A DNA stretch of 51,167 nucleotides from Duganella callida (GTDB lineage: Bacteria; Pseudomonadota; Gammaproteobacteria; Burkholderiales; Burkholderiaceae_D), in NCBI RefSeq assembly GCF_004614165.1, contig NZ_SPVG01000178.1, positions 1-51,167 on the forward strand, given 5' to 3'. The translations under genes and the position numbers were made by a program. The number at the start of each line of letters is the position of its first letter. Position 1 is the first letter of the stretch. This document shows, one piece after another, positions 1-8,883 of the stretch. The notes beneath the pieces were generated by a model. It saw only the letters and a program-made list of their open reading frames with translations, ran no database searches and had not been told where the DNA came from.

Positions 1-2
1 GC

Positions 3-1016
3 GTGACGGCGGCGCCATCCCTGCCGGCGTCGCCACCGGTGAAAGAGCGCGGCAAGGCGGCACCCTTGCCATCCATGCACGAGGCGGAAACCGGGCAGCC
101 CGGCGAAATCAAGGCGGCGGGGCAGGCGCGCAAGTCGGCCCAGGCCGCCGCCTCATCGCCGGCCCCTGGCGCGTCCGAGGAGGCGGGCGAGCCGCAGCGC
201 ATTGCCGGCGTCTGGGTTTCGCCGTCCGGCAAGCCGATCAAGGCGCCCGCCCCGGCGACGGACGCTGCGGTACCGACCAACATCGCCCAGGCGCTGATGC
301 CGCTGGCGCCCTTGCCGCTGCCCAAGGGCGTCAAGCGGCCGGCGCCGGTATCGTGTGCGCCGGGCGGCATGCCGGCCAAGGAATGCGTGGCGCTGGACCG
401 TCACAACGAAGAACTGACGAGCAAGCTGAGCGAGCTGGAAGGCAAGCTGAAGGCGCTGCAAGGCGCGCTGGGTGGCGCCGCCGCCGCGGCCGCGCCGGCC
501 TCTGCCGCCAAACCGGCGACGCCATCATCCGCCCCGTCCGTCGCACCGCCTGCGGCGTCGGGCCACGGCGAGGCGCCAGCCAAGGCCGACGCGCATGACA
601 AGGATGCGCCGGCAGGCGCGAGTACGGCGGCCAGCCTGTCCGGCCATGGCGAGCAGGAAGCCCATGCGGCCAAGGTTGAAGCTCCGGCAGGCGCAAGCGC
701 GGCGGCATCAGCCGCAGCCGGCGAGGCGGCGAGCGCTCCCGCCAAGCCGCCGGTGCCGACCAAGCAGGTGCGTGTCCTGCCCAAATTGAAATACAAAAAG
801 GAAAAGCCGCCAGAAGAGCCGAGCAGCATGCTGCCGCTGGCCTTGGCTGGCGCCGGCGTGCTGGCGCTGCTCGGCGGCGGCGTCTTCTGGTGGCGCCGCA
901 AGCAAAAGCAGGCCGGCAAAGGCCCGCTGAAAATCTGGCAAGGCTTCCGCAAGAAAAAAGCCGCGGAACCTGTCCCCGCCGAAGAAGAAATCACCCCCGA
1001 ATCCGTGATGCAGTAG
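3..1016 (+). CDS. Ala/Pro-rich membrane protein, 5'-truncated, possibly FimV-like
   Basis: The reading frame is open to the left edge, so the true start probably lies outside the window and only the C-terminal part is seen. The visible 337 residues are low-complexity Ala/Pro/Lys sequence, with a short coiled-coil-like stretch near residue 135-155 (NEELTSKLSELEGKLKALQ). A single hydrophobic helix follows near residue 275-298, then a basic WWRRKQK stop-transfer signal and a short charged tail. This layout (periplasmic low-complexity region, coiled coil, one TM, cytosolic tail) resembles the central part of FimV/HubP pilus-pole proteins, but no LysM or TPR domain is visible. The family name is therefore only a suggestion. 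Confidence 0.55.
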   Translation: MTAAPSLPASPPVKERGKAAPLPSMHEAETGQPGEIKAAGQARKSAQAAASSPAPGASEEAGEPQRIAGVWVSPSGKPIKAPAPATDAAVPTNIAQALMPLAPLPLPKGVKRPAPVSCAPGGMPAKECVALDRHNEELTSKLSELEGKLKALQGALGGAAAAAAPASAAKPATPSSAPSVAPPAASGHGEAPAKADAHDKDAPAGASTAASLSGHGEQEAHAAKVEAPAGASAAASAAAGEAASAPAKPPVPTKQVRVLPKLKYKKEKPPEEPSSMLPLALAGAGVLALLGGGVFWWRRKQKQAGKGPLKIWQGFRKKKAAEPVPAEEEITPESVMQ

Positions 1017-1128
1017 ATCGGGGGCAGAGCCGACTTGGGCATAAGCTTATAGCTGTAAGCTCTGACTCGGCGGTTGCTTCTCGGGTATAGTGTTTGGCGC
1101 CATTTTTCCCATCCTTGAAAGAGCCACA

Positions 1129-2334
1129 ATGAGCGCAGCAGATCAGTATCAAGCATTCAAGCAACTCGGCCTTAAACTCGATATGTCGCGCGGTAAGCCG
1201 GCGCCGGAGCAGTTGAACCTGTCGAATGCGCTGCTCGACGCGCTCGACGGCTATAAGGGCGCCGATGGCACCGATCTGCGCAATTACGGCGGCACCGTCG
1301 GTATTCCCGAGGCGCGCGCGCTGTTCGCGCAGCTGCTGGATGTGCCGGCCGCGCAGGTGGTGGTCGACGGCAGCGCCAGCCTGTCGCTGATGCACGATGT
1401 GATCGTCTACCATCTGCTGAACGGCGCGCCCGGCCATGCGCCGTGGGTGCGGGAGCCGGTCACCTTCCTGTGCCCGGTCCCCGGCTATGACCGCCACTTT
1501 TCGATCTGCGAGGCGCGCGGCATCAAGATGATCAATGTGCCGATGAACCAGCAGGGTCCGGACATGGATCTGGTCGAGCAGTTGGTCGCGCAAGACGCCA
1601 GCATCAAGGGCATGTGGATCGTGCCCAAGTATTCCAACCCGGGTGGGGTGGTGTTTTCCGATCAGGTGGTCGCGCGCCTGGCGGCGATGAAGACCGCCGC
1701 GCCCGATTTCCGTCTGATGTGGGATGACGCTTACCGCTTCCATCACCTGGGCGAGCACAAGCTGGCCGTGGCCAATATCCTGGATGCCTGCGCCAAGGCC
1801 GGCAATCCGGACCGCGCGTTTGTGTTCGCGTCGTCGTCGAAGGTAAGCTGGGCCGGCTCCGGCATCGCCGCGCTGGCCGCGTCGCCGGCCAACATCGCCT
1901 GGTGGACCAAACATGCCGGCATCCGCAGCATCGGCCCGGACAAGATCAACCAGCTGCGCCACGTCCAGCTGCTGAAGGATGTGCCGACCCTGGAAGCGCT
2001 GATGGAACAGCATCGCCAGCTGCTGAAACCGAAGTTCGATGCGGTGCTGGAACAGTTCCAGCAGCATCTGGGCGAGGTGCCCGGCGTCTCGTGGACCCGT
2101 CCGGAAGGCGGCTATTTCATCGATCTGGTGACGCCGGACGGCGCCGCCAGGCGCACGGTGGCGCTGGCCAAGGAGGCCGGCATCACGCTGACTCCGGCCG
2201 GCGCGGCGTTCCCCTACGGCGTCGATCCGAAAGACCGCCACATCCGCATCGCGCCGAGCTTCCCGTCGCTCGACGAGATCACCAAGGCGGCGCAGGGCAT
2301 TGCGCTGTCGTTGAAGGTGGCGCTGGCCAGCTGA
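1129..2334 (+). CDS. PLP-dependent aminotransferase, class I/II fold (MocR C-terminal-like)
   Basis: Predicted PLP-dependent aminotransferase of about 401 residues, of the aspartate aminotransferase-like group with N-terminal MSRGKP and NYGG motifs. The PLP lysine is in ASSSKVSWAGSG, and the upstream PKYSNPGG and MWDDAYRFHH segments fit the cofactor-binding Asn and Asp-x-x-Tyr of fold type I. The ATG at 1129 is preferred over the upstream in-frame start at 1090 because homology-like sequence begins at MSAADQYQ and GAAAGAG lies just before it. The amino acid substrate cannot be read from the sequence. A strong terminator follows directly, so the gene is likely monocistronic. Confidence 0.85.
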   Translation: MSAADQYQAFKQLGLKLDMSRGKPAPEQLNLSNALLDALDGYKGADGTDLRNYGGTVGIPEARALFAQLLDVPAAQVVVDGSASLSLMHDVIVYHLLNGAPGHAPWVREPVTFLCPVPGYDRHFSICEARGIKMINVPMNQQGPDMDLVEQLVAQDASIKGMWIVPKYSNPGGVVFSDQVVARLAAMKTAAPDFRLMWDDAYRFHHLGEHKLAVANILDACAKAGNPDRAFVFASSSKVSWAGSGIAALAASPANIAWWTKHAGIRSIGPDKINQLRHVQLLKDVPTLEALMEQHRQLLKPKFDAVLEQFQQHLGEVPGVSWTRPEGGYFIDLVTPDGAARRTVALAKEAGITLTPAGAAFPYGVDPKDRHIRIAPSFPSLDEITKAAQGIALSLKVALAS

Positions 2335-2341
2335 TAAAACA

Positions 2342-2367
2342 AAAGCGACCCGCGGGTCGCTTTTTTG
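2342..2367 (+). terminator. Rho-independent terminator
   Basis: Perfect GC-rich stem GCGACCC/GGGTCGC followed by a T run, 8 bases after the stop codon of the aminotransferase. Confidence 0.85.
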
Positions 2368-2383
2368 TTGGGGCGATGATGGC

Positions 2384-2662
2384 TTATTGGCGCGCCATGC
2401 CGGGAATCTGGTTCATCCACGGATCGGCGATGTCGCGGATTTCGCGGTCGTTGGCCAGGATCTGTTTCAGCAGGTCGATCTTGCGCAGACGCTGGGCGCC
2501 GCTCAGGGCCGGCACGCCGGTTTCGCTGGCGCGCGCCTGGTCGGCGCACTGGCCTTCCAGTTTGCTCAGGCCATTCCAGTCTCCCATGCGCGCGGCGGCC
2601 GCCATCTGGTTGGTCAAACCGGCAATGTTTTCGTACATCGAGAGGACTTCGGAAGAGGTCAT
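2384..2662 (-). CDS. fliT: FliT-like flagellar chaperone
   Basis: Small helical protein of about 92 residues. The N-terminal pattern MYENIAGLTNQMAAAARMGD, followed by W-x-x-L-x-x-LE-x-QC, is typical of FliT, the export chaperone of the filament cap protein FliD and regulator of FlhDC in enterobacteria. I chose the ATG at 2662 because AGGG lies 8 bases upstream; a GTG at 2671 is possible. The gene stands alone here, away from other flagellar genes, so the role is inferred from the sequence pattern only. It is convergent with the aminotransferase across the terminator. Confidence 0.65.
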   Translation of the reverse strand: MTSSEVLSMYENIAGLTNQMAAAARMGDWNGLSKLEGQCADQARASETGVPALSGAQRLRKIDLLKQILANDREIRDIADPWMNQIPGMARQ

Positions 2663-2763
2663 TCTGCTCACCCTGGCTTTGAGTTATCCTGCGGACGGAT
2701 TACCGCATGTCTGGATTAACGTCGGCTTAACGGGGAACTTTAGGGTTTTTTGAAAAAAAATCG

Positions 2764-2798
2764 AAAAAAATCCGCCTGGGGCAAAACAGGCGGATTTT
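2764..2798 (-). terminator. Rho-independent terminator of the HDOD gene
   Basis: Stem AAAATCCGCCTG/CAGGCGGATTTT at 2767-2798, read on the minus strand and followed by a long T tract. It lies 19 bases past the stop codon of the HDOD gene. Confidence 0.85.
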
Positions 2799-2816
2799 GA
2801 TGTGGAAAAAATAACT

Positions 2817-3644
2817 TCAGGCGACCAGCTCATCCAGGCCGGCGGCCAGTTCGTCCGGCGGCGGCATGTCATCGATCAGGGCATCGTCGTCCAGGCCCAG
2901 TTCCTCGGCCAGATCGACCGGGTAGCAGGCTTCGATTTCCTCGTCGCTCAGATCGGCCTGGGCCACGCGCGCGCGCCAGGCCGCCAGGGCGACCACCGCG
3001 GCCAGCCGGTTCAGCTCGCCGTTATGCATCGGTTCGGGGTAGGCGGCGATGGTTTCCGAGAAGGTGGGCGGGAATTTCCAGCGTTTGGCCAGTTCGGCGC
3101 CGACGTCGGCGAAGGTATAGCCCAGCGATGCCCGTTCGGCGTCGAGGCGGCGCGAATCCATCGGCCCGGCCACTTTGTCCAGCGCCATCGCCTGTTCCGG
3201 CGCGGCCGAGTGCAGCACCAGCTGGCCGATGGCGTGCATCATGCCGATGGTGAAGGCGAGGTCAGTGTTTTCCTTGGTCTTTTTGGCAATCCACTTGGCG
3301 CACACGGCGGTGTGCAGGCTGTATTTCCAGAACTGCTTGAGGTCCAGGCCCGGCACGGTCTTGAAGCCGCTGACCAGGCCGGAGCTGATGACCAGCGTGC
3401 GGACGGTGACGAAGCCCAGCATCAGCACGGCGTCCTCGACGGTGCCGATGCTGCGCGAGACGTGGTAGTAGGCCGAATTGGCCAGACGCAGCAGCTTGGC
3501 GCTCAGCACCGGATCCGTCGACAATTTCTTCGCAATCTCTTCGGTCGAGACGCTGGCCTTGTCGAAACTGCTGATCAGCTCTTCCACGACCTTGGGCGCG
3601 GTAGGCAACGCAGTTGGATTCTGGAACAGGGCATCAAGTTTCAT
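2817..3644 (-). CDS. HDOD domain protein
   Basis: A 275-residue protein that is nearly all HDOD domain. LPTAPKVVEELI at the N terminus, DPVLSAKLLRLANSAYY near residue 44-60, and FTIGMMHAIGQLVL near residue 131 correspond to the HDOD core, in which HD-type metal ligands are degenerate. HDOD proteins act as signalling adaptors in chemotaxis, motility and cyclic-di-GMP circuits and are not thought to hydrolyse substrate. The C-terminal tail is acidic (DDDALIDDMPPPDE). The start has an excellent AAGGAG ribosome site 6 bases upstream. No partner kinase or output gene lies next to it. Confidence 0.85.
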   Translation of the reverse strand: MKLDALFQNPTALPTAPKVVEELISSFDKASVSTEEIAKKLSTDPVLSAKLLRLANSAYYHVSRSIGTVEDAVLMLGFVTVRTLVISSGLVSGFKTVPGLDLKQFWKYSLHTAVCAKWIAKKTKENTDLAFTIGMMHAIGQLVLHSAAPEQAMALDKVAGPMDSRRLDAERASLGYTFADVGAELAKRWKFPPTFSETIAAYPEPMHNGELNRLAAVVALAAWRARVAQADLSDEEIEACYPVDLAEELGLDDDALIDDMPPPDELAAGLDELVA

Positions 3645-3769
3645 ATTTATCTCCTTGGTGATTAGCGCGTTGCTATAGGCTAACTATATAGCGATTCCAG
3701 CGGCGATAGAAGTGCTTTGATGGCGATTCGTCGCTTTTCAGTGCTAGCCCATCCTCCTATACTGCCGGC

Positions 3770-4393
3770 ATGGAAATCGAAAAAATCACCCAGACCACGC
3801 TCGATCATTATGAACGCACGGCCGAGCAATTCTTCGCCGGCACTATCGACCACGACGTCAGCCAGAACATCGCCGCCTTGCTGGATGCGATCGACACGCC
3901 GGCGCCTTGCACCTTGCTGGACCTCGGTTGCGGGCCGGGACGCGACTTGAAGGTGTTCCGCGAAAGGGGGCACCACGCGATCGGCATCGATGGCGCCCAG
4001 CGCTTCGTCGACATGGCCCGCGCCTACAGCGGTTGCGAAGTCTGGCGGCAGGACTTTGTGCAACTCGAGCTGCCGGCGCAGTATTTCGACGGCATTTACG
4101 CCAACGCCTCGCTGTTTCATGTGCCGAGCGCGGCGCTGCCGACAGTACTGAAGGCGTTGCACGCCGCGCTCAAGCCGGGCGGCATCCTGTTCAGTTCGAA
4201 CCCGCGCGGCCACAATCAGGAAGGCTGGCATGGCCCGCGCTACGGCAGCTATTACGATTACGAGACGTGGGAACGTTACCTGACCGCAGCAGGTTTTATC
4301 CCGGTGCACCATTACTACCGTCCCGCCGGTTTGCCGCGCGATCAACAGCCTTGGTTGGCCAGTGTTTGGAAGCGCACAGAAGCTCGTCCATGA
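3770..4393 (+). CDS. Class I SAM-dependent methyltransferase
   Basis: A 207-residue Rossmann-fold methyltransferase. Motif I LLDLGCGPGRDLKVF is near residue 49-63, the acidic loop GIDGAQRFVDMA near residue 74 would bind the SAM ribose, and LHAALKPGGILFSSNP near residue 130 is the usual motif after strand 5. The late segment YYDYETWERYLTAAGF is typical of small-molecule UbiE/COQ5-like methyltransferases. The substrate is not evident. It is followed closely by csbD but is probably not in an operon with it, because csbD has its own leader. Confidence 0.85.
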   Translation: MEIEKITQTTLDHYERTAEQFFAGTIDHDVSQNIAALLDAIDTPAPCTLLDLGCGPGRDLKVFRERGHHAIGIDGAQRFVDMARAYSGCEVWRQDFVQLELPAQYFDGIYANASLFHVPSAALPTVLKALHAALKPGGILFSSNPRGHNQEGWHGPRYGSYYDYETWERYLTAAGFIPVHHYYRPAGLPRDQQPWLASVWKRTEARP

Positions 4394-4470
4394 AGCGACT
4401 ATAGTGAACTCCATGCATGCAGCACTTTGCTGTGTGTCCTTTAGCTTCAACACTTATCAAGGAGTTCATC

Positions 4471-4662
4471 ATGAACAAGGACCAAGTCAAAGGTAAAGCC
4501 AAAGAAGTCGGCGGTAAAATCCAGGAAGAAGCAGGCAAGCTGGTCGGCAGCTCGGAGCAGCAAGCCAAGGGCCTGAACAAGCAGGCTGAAGGCAAAATCC
4601 AGAAAGGCTATGGCGACGCCAAGGACGCCGCTGAAGATATCGTCAAAGGCAACCGCAACTGA
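4471..4662 (+). CDS. CsbD family stress protein
   Basis: 63-residue hydrophilic protein with the CsbD signature MNKDQVKGKAKEVGGKIQ and repeated Gly/Lys/Gln helix-like segments. CsbD-like proteins accumulate under general stress in many bacteria; their biochemical role is unknown. The ATG at 4471 is set by AAGGAG 6 bases upstream; the longer in-frame start at 4417 lacks a ribosome site. A bidirectional terminator follows. Confidence 0.9.
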   Translation: MNKDQVKGKAKEVGGKIQEEAGKLVGSSEQQAKGLNKQAEGKIQKGYGDAKDAAEDIVKGNRN

Positions 4663-4674
4663 TTGCGGCAGCGC

Positions 4675-4716
4675 TTAAAAAAACAGCCGCTGAGATCAGC
4701 GGCTGTTTGCTTTTTT
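4675..4716. terminator. Bidirectional terminator between csbD and the S9 peptidase
   Basis: Perfect 13-bp stem AAACAGCCGCTGA/TCAGCGGCTGTTT with an A run on the left and a T run on the right, so it can serve both convergent genes. Confidence 0.9.
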
Positions 4717-6928
4717 ACTTGCCCGATTCCGGCATCAGATTCTTCTTGAAGAAGGCTTCGATGTTGCCGTACACGTGGCGCTGCGGCGCGCGGCCGGAGA
4801 TGCCGTGCTTGGCGCCCGGGTAGGTCATCAGATCGAAGTGCACGTTGCGCTTGACCAGCGCGTCGATCATGCGCGTGGTGTTGGTGAACAGCACATTGTC
4901 GTCGGCCATGCCATGCATCAGCAGCAGCGGCGATTTCAGTCCGTCCACGTGCGAGTATACGCCGCTGTAGTCGTAGCCGGCCGCGTTTTCCTTCGGCGTG
5001 CCCATGAACTGCTCGGTGTAGTGGGTGTCGTACAGCGACCAGTCGGTCACCGGCGCCACCGACACGCCCATCGCGATCTTGTCCGACGCTTCCGACAGCA
5101 GACGCAGGGTCATGAAGCCGCCATAGCTCCAGCCGAACACGCCGATACGCTTGGCGTCCACGAAACTCTGCTTGCCCAGCCACTCGATACCGGTCAGCTG
5201 GTCTTCCACTTCCACGCGGCCCAGCTGGTGGTAGTTGGCATCGGTGAAGGCGCGCTCGCGGCGGAACGAACCGCGGTTGTCCAGGCGCCAGACGATGAAG
5301 CCCTGCTGCGCCATGTACTGGTCGAACAGGTTGCCCCACTTGCGCGAGACGTGCTGCGAGTGCGGGCCGCCGTAGGTGGACAGGAACACCGGATACTTCT
5401 TCGACGCATCGAAGCCGGCCGGCTTGACCATCGAGTAGTACAGCGTCTGGCCATCCTTGGCCTTCATGGTGCCGTACTCGGTCTTCAAGTGCGCGTCGAG
5501 GAACTTGTAGTACGGATGGCTGGCGTTCAGCTCGTTGTGCTCCAGCCAGTCGATCATCTTGCCGTCGGGCGCGCGGATGCTGACTTGCGGCGGCGTGTCC
5601 GGATTCGAATAGGTGTCGACGAACACTTCGCCATTGCGGGCGAAGGCCGAATCGTGCCAGCCGTCGCCCTGGGTCACGCGCACCGGCTTGTCGGCGCTGC
5701 TGCCGTCCAGCTTGAGCATATAGGTCTGGCTGTCGACCACGTTGTCGCGGTTCGACTGCACGAACACGCGGCCGTTCTTTTCGTCCAGCGCCAGCAGGCG
5801 GTCGATGCCCCATTCGCCCTTGGTGACGGCGTGCTGCAGCTTGCCGTTCATGTCGTACAGGTACAGGTGCTTGCGGCCGCTGCGCTCGGACGACCAAACG
5901 AAGCCCTTGTTGTTCGACAGGAAGCGCAGGTCATCGAAGATGCTGACCCAGGTCGGCGAGGTTTCGGTGATCAGCACCTTTTGCTGCAGCGAGGCGGCAT
6001 CCACCGACACCAGCTCCAGCTTCTTCTGGTCGCGGCTCTGGCGCTGGAACAGCAGCGACTTGCTGTTGCCGGCCCAGTCGGCGCGCACCAGATAGATGTC
6101 CTTGTTGGCGCCCAGGTCGACGTCGCGGATCGCGCCGGTTTCCGGCGAAACGATCTTCAGCTCGACCAGGACGTTCGGATCGCCGGCGGCCGGGTAGCGC
6201 TGCTCGACCACCTCGGTGCGGTCGGCGAAGATTTCAAAGCGGCGCACCACCGGCACCGGCGCCTCGTCATAGCGCTTGAAGGCGATGGCGGAATCGTCCG
6301 GCGCCCAGTAGTAGCCGGTGGTCTGCGCCATTTCCTCCTGTGCCACGAATTCGGCTTCACCGTTGTGGATGGTGCCCTTGCCGTCGGTGGTCAGCTGCTT
6401 TTCCTTGCCGGTGTTCAGGTCGATCACGAACAGGTTCTGGTCGCGCACGAAGGACACGTAGCGGCCTTGCGGCGAGATTTTCGGATCGAACACGTTGCCG
6501 GAAGCGACCATGCGCGCGCTGTCCGGTTTGGCCACGTCGATCAGGTACAGATTGCCGGCGATCGGCACCAGCAGGCGCTTGCCGTCCGGCGACCAGTTGT
6601 AGCTGAGGATGCCCTTGAAGGCGGCGATGCGCTCGCGCTCGCGGCGCGCCTTCTCGGCGTCGGACAGGTTTTCTTCCGGCACCAGCGTCTTGGAGTCGAC
6701 CAGGCGGTGGGTGCTCTTGTCCTTCAGGTTGAATTCCCACAGGTCGAGCTGGAACTGGTTGTCTTCGCGGCCGCGCAGGAAGGTGACGCGGGCGCCGTCC
6801 GGCGAGACTTTCAGGCTGCGCACGCCCGGACCGCTCAGCGACGGATCGCTGTGGATACGGTCCAGGGTCAGTTTTTCCGCCGCGGCGGTGCCCGACAGCA
6901 GGGCGAGGAAGCAAAATATGAAGCGCAT
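4715..6928 (-). CDS. S9 family peptidase, dipeptidyl-peptidase IV-like, exported
   Basis: Predicted serine exopeptidase of 737 residues, acting in the periplasm or secreted. A clear signal peptide (FIFCFLALLSGTAAA) precedes a DPPIV-type beta-propeller (residues about 30-480) with the double-Glu motif AEFVAQEEMAQ, which in DPPIV anchors the substrate N terminus. The C-terminal alpha/beta-hydrolase domain has the nucleophile in GWSYGG (Ser601), the Asp in GMADDNV (about 676) and the His in KHGIS (about 708), so the triad is complete. Length fits the family. It likely cleaves X-Pro or X-Ala dipeptides from peptide N termini. Confidence 0.9.
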   Translation of the reverse strand: MRFIFCFLALLSGTAAAEKLTLDRIHSDPSLSGPGVRSLKVSPDGARVTFLRGREDNQFQLDLWEFNLKDKSTHRLVDSKTLVPEENLSDAEKARRERERIAAFKGILSYNWSPDGKRLLVPIAGNLYLIDVAKPDSARMVASGNVFDPKISPQGRYVSFVRDQNLFVIDLNTGKEKQLTTDGKGTIHNGEAEFVAQEEMAQTTGYYWAPDDSAIAFKRYDEAPVPVVRRFEIFADRTEVVEQRYPAAGDPNVLVELKIVSPETGAIRDVDLGANKDIYLVRADWAGNSKSLLFQRQSRDQKKLELVSVDAASLQQKVLITETSPTWVSIFDDLRFLSNNKGFVWSSERSGRKHLYLYDMNGKLQHAVTKGEWGIDRLLALDEKNGRVFVQSNRDNVVDSQTYMLKLDGSSADKPVRVTQGDGWHDSAFARNGEVFVDTYSNPDTPPQVSIRAPDGKMIDWLEHNELNASHPYYKFLDAHLKTEYGTMKAKDGQTLYYSMVKPAGFDASKKYPVFLSTYGGPHSQHVSRKWGNLFDQYMAQQGFIVWRLDNRGSFRRERAFTDANYHQLGRVEVEDQLTGIEWLGKQSFVDAKRIGVFGWSYGGFMTLRLLSEASDKIAMGVSVAPVTDWSLYDTHYTEQFMGTPKENAAGYDYSGVYSHVDGLKSPLLLMHGMADDNVLFTNTTRMIDALVKRNVHFDLMTYPGAKHGISGRAPQRHVYGNIEAFFKKNLMPESGK

Positions 6929-7033
6929 GGGGTCTCTCTCATTGGCAGAATCCGAGACGATACCAGACGCACACGGCCATGGCGAGACGGCAAGATTGGG
7001 AATCCTGCCCGGAAAACCGTTTTTCCTTCGGCG

Positions 7034-8392
7034 TCAGCCTTCCCGCACGCGTTCCAGCGCCAGCCGGTGCAGCGCCCAGCTGAGCAGTACGGCGGCCACC
7101 GTCAGGCCGATGGTCAGGCCGATCCAGAAGCCGGCCGCCGCCATGTCGTGGCCCAGGCCCAGCCAGCAACCGAGCGGCAGCGCGAAGCCCCAGAACGCCA
7201 GCAGCTGGATCTGCATCGGCTGGCGCGTGACCTTGTAGCCGCGGATGGCGCTGGAGGTGGCGACCTGGGTGGCGTCGGCCAGCTGGAACAGGGCGGCGAA
7301 CAGCAGCAGGTAGACGCACAAGGTCTGCACCGCCAGGTCGGACGTGTAGGCGGCGGCGATCTGGTGGCGGAACAGCACCACGCCCAGCGCCGACAGCACC
7401 CCGAACGCCATCGCCATGCCGACCCCGACCCAGGCGACGAAGCGCGCGCGCACCGGCTGGCCTTCGCCCATGGCCTGGCCGACGCGGGTGATCAGGGCGA
7501 TGCCGAAGCTGAGCGGCACCATGAAGGTCAGCGAGCTGAAATTCAGCGCGATCTGGTGCGCCGACACCTCCACCACGCCGTAGCGCGCCACCAGCAGGCT
7601 GACCGCGCCGAACGCGCTGACCTCGGCGAAATAGGTGACGCCGATCGGCAGGCCCAGGCGCAGCATGGAGCGGATCTCCGGCCAGTGCGGGCCTTCCCAA
7701 TGCGTGAACGGATAGGTGGCGCGATACTGCGGCGCCACGCGCATCCAGAACAGCATCGCGCCCAGCATCAGCCACATGCACAGGCCGGTGGAGACGGCGC
7801 AACCGACCCCGCCCAGCGCCGGCAGGCCCCAGTGGCCATAGATCAGCAGCCAGTTGACGAAGATGTTGAAGCACAAGCCCATCAGCGCGATCACCATCAC
7901 CGGCCGCGTGTAGTCGATGCTGGTGCTGTAGCCGTACAGCGCACGGTAGGCGGCAAACGGCGGCAGGCCGATGCTGATGATGTGCACGAACAGCGCCGCC
8001 TGCGCGTGCACGTGCGGCGTCAGCTGCAGATGGTCGAACACCAGCGTCGCCAGGTTGGCCAGCAGCGCCGCCACCAGGCCCACGCCGAGCGCCTTCCACA
8101 GTGCCTGGCGCACCGCGTGCGGCACCCTGTCCAGCGCACCGGCGCCGACATCGTGGGCGACGATGCTGTTGGTGGCCATCATCACCCCGGTGACGGTGAC
8201 CAGGATGATGGCCCACACCGAGGCGCCCAGCGACACGGCCGCCAGCTCGTCGGCGCTGGTGTGGCCGGTCATGGCGACGTCGGCCACGCCCATGCCCACA
8301 TTGGCCAGCTGGCCGATCAGCACCGGCCAGGCCAGCCGCCACAGGGAACTGACTTCGCGGCGGATGTTGGGCAGGGTGAAGGTGTGCGGCAT
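7034..8392 (-). CDS. MATE family multidrug efflux transporter (NorM-like)
   Basis: 452-residue inner-membrane protein with about 12 hydrophobic helices. The N-terminal segment LWRLAWPVLIGQLANVGMGV and the VDVAMTGH-like turn fit NorM-type MATE transporters, which exchange cations for drugs. The second half repeats the pattern (RSMLRLGLPIGVTYFAEVS), as expected for the two MATE lobes. Substrates cannot be read from the sequence. It is divergent from the beta/gamma-crystallin gene and convergent with nothing, about 100 bases upstream of the peptidase gene on the same strand. Confidence 0.9.
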   Translation of the reverse strand: MPHTFTLPNIRREVSSLWRLAWPVLIGQLANVGMGVADVAMTGHTSADELAAVSLGASVWAIILVTVTGVMMATNSIVAHDVGAGALDRVPHAVRQALWKALGVGLVAALLANLATLVFDHLQLTPHVHAQAALFVHIISIGLPPFAAYRALYGYSTSIDYTRPVMVIALMGLCFNIFVNWLLIYGHWGLPALGGVGCAVSTGLCMWLMLGAMLFWMRVAPQYRATYPFTHWEGPHWPEIRSMLRLGLPIGVTYFAEVSAFGAVSLLVARYGVVEVSAHQIALNFSSLTFMVPLSFGIALITRVGQAMGEGQPVRARFVAWVGVGMAMAFGVLSALGVVLFRHQIAAAYTSDLAVQTLCVYLLLFAALFQLADATQVATSSAIRGYKVTRQPMQIQLLAFWGFALPLGCWLGLGHDMAAAGFWIGLTIGLTVAAVLLSWALHRLALERVREG

Positions 8393-8486
8393 AAGGACGT
8401 AACTAAATGTAAAGCTTGAATTTTACTGTGTTGGCAACACTTTTGCGCGGTATGATGCGCACTGCCACCGTACCGGAGCTTGTCCC

Positions 8487-8816
8487 ATGAAAAAAGTGTT
8501 AGCCGTCGTCTGTCTGATGTCCTGCTCTGCCGTCTGGGCAGGTGACATCACGCTCTACACGCGCGACCATTTCGGCGGGCCGGCCATCACCCTGCATGAA
8601 ACCGTGCCGGACCTGGATCTGCAGGGCTTCAACGACAAGACTGCCAGCGTGGTGGTGCAGAAGGGCACCTGGGAAGTCTGCGCCGAGAAGCATTTCAAGG
8701 GCAAGTGCATGATCCTCAAGGAAGGCCAGTACGCCGAACTCAAGGATTTCAGCAACATGATGTCCTCGGTGCGCGAAGTCGAAAATGCCAAGGAGAAGCG
8801 TCCGGCCGCAAAGTGA
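8487..8816 (+). CDS. Exported beta/gamma-crystallin-like protein
   Basis: 109 residues with a signal peptide ending AVWAG, followed by one beta/gamma-crystallin fold. DITLYTRDHFGGPAITL and KGTWEVCAEKHFKGKCMIL are the two Greek-key halves with the F/Y-x-G core. Two Cys residues may form a periplasmic disulfide. Bacterial members often bind calcium or act in stress. It sits just upstream of cbpA but has its own start region, so co-regulation is unproven. Confidence 0.75.
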   Translation: MKKVLAVVCLMSCSAVWAGDITLYTRDHFGGPAITLHETVPDLDLQGFNDKTASVVVQKGTWEVCAEKHFKGKCMILKEGQYAELKDFSNMMSSVREVENAKEKRPAAK

Positions 8817-8883
8817 GGAAGCGAACCACGCCGCGGCGCGTTTTTCGCTAGACTGAGGACATCGCCAAACGGGAGCGTGCAAC

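Noticed and set aside
4775-8419. Very long open frame (over 1,200 codons) on the plus strand opposite the peptidase and MATE genes
   Set aside because: It is antisense to two well-supported genes with clear family motifs. Long antisense frames are expected in GC-rich DNA, and the translation is low-complexity Arg/His/Gln-rich.
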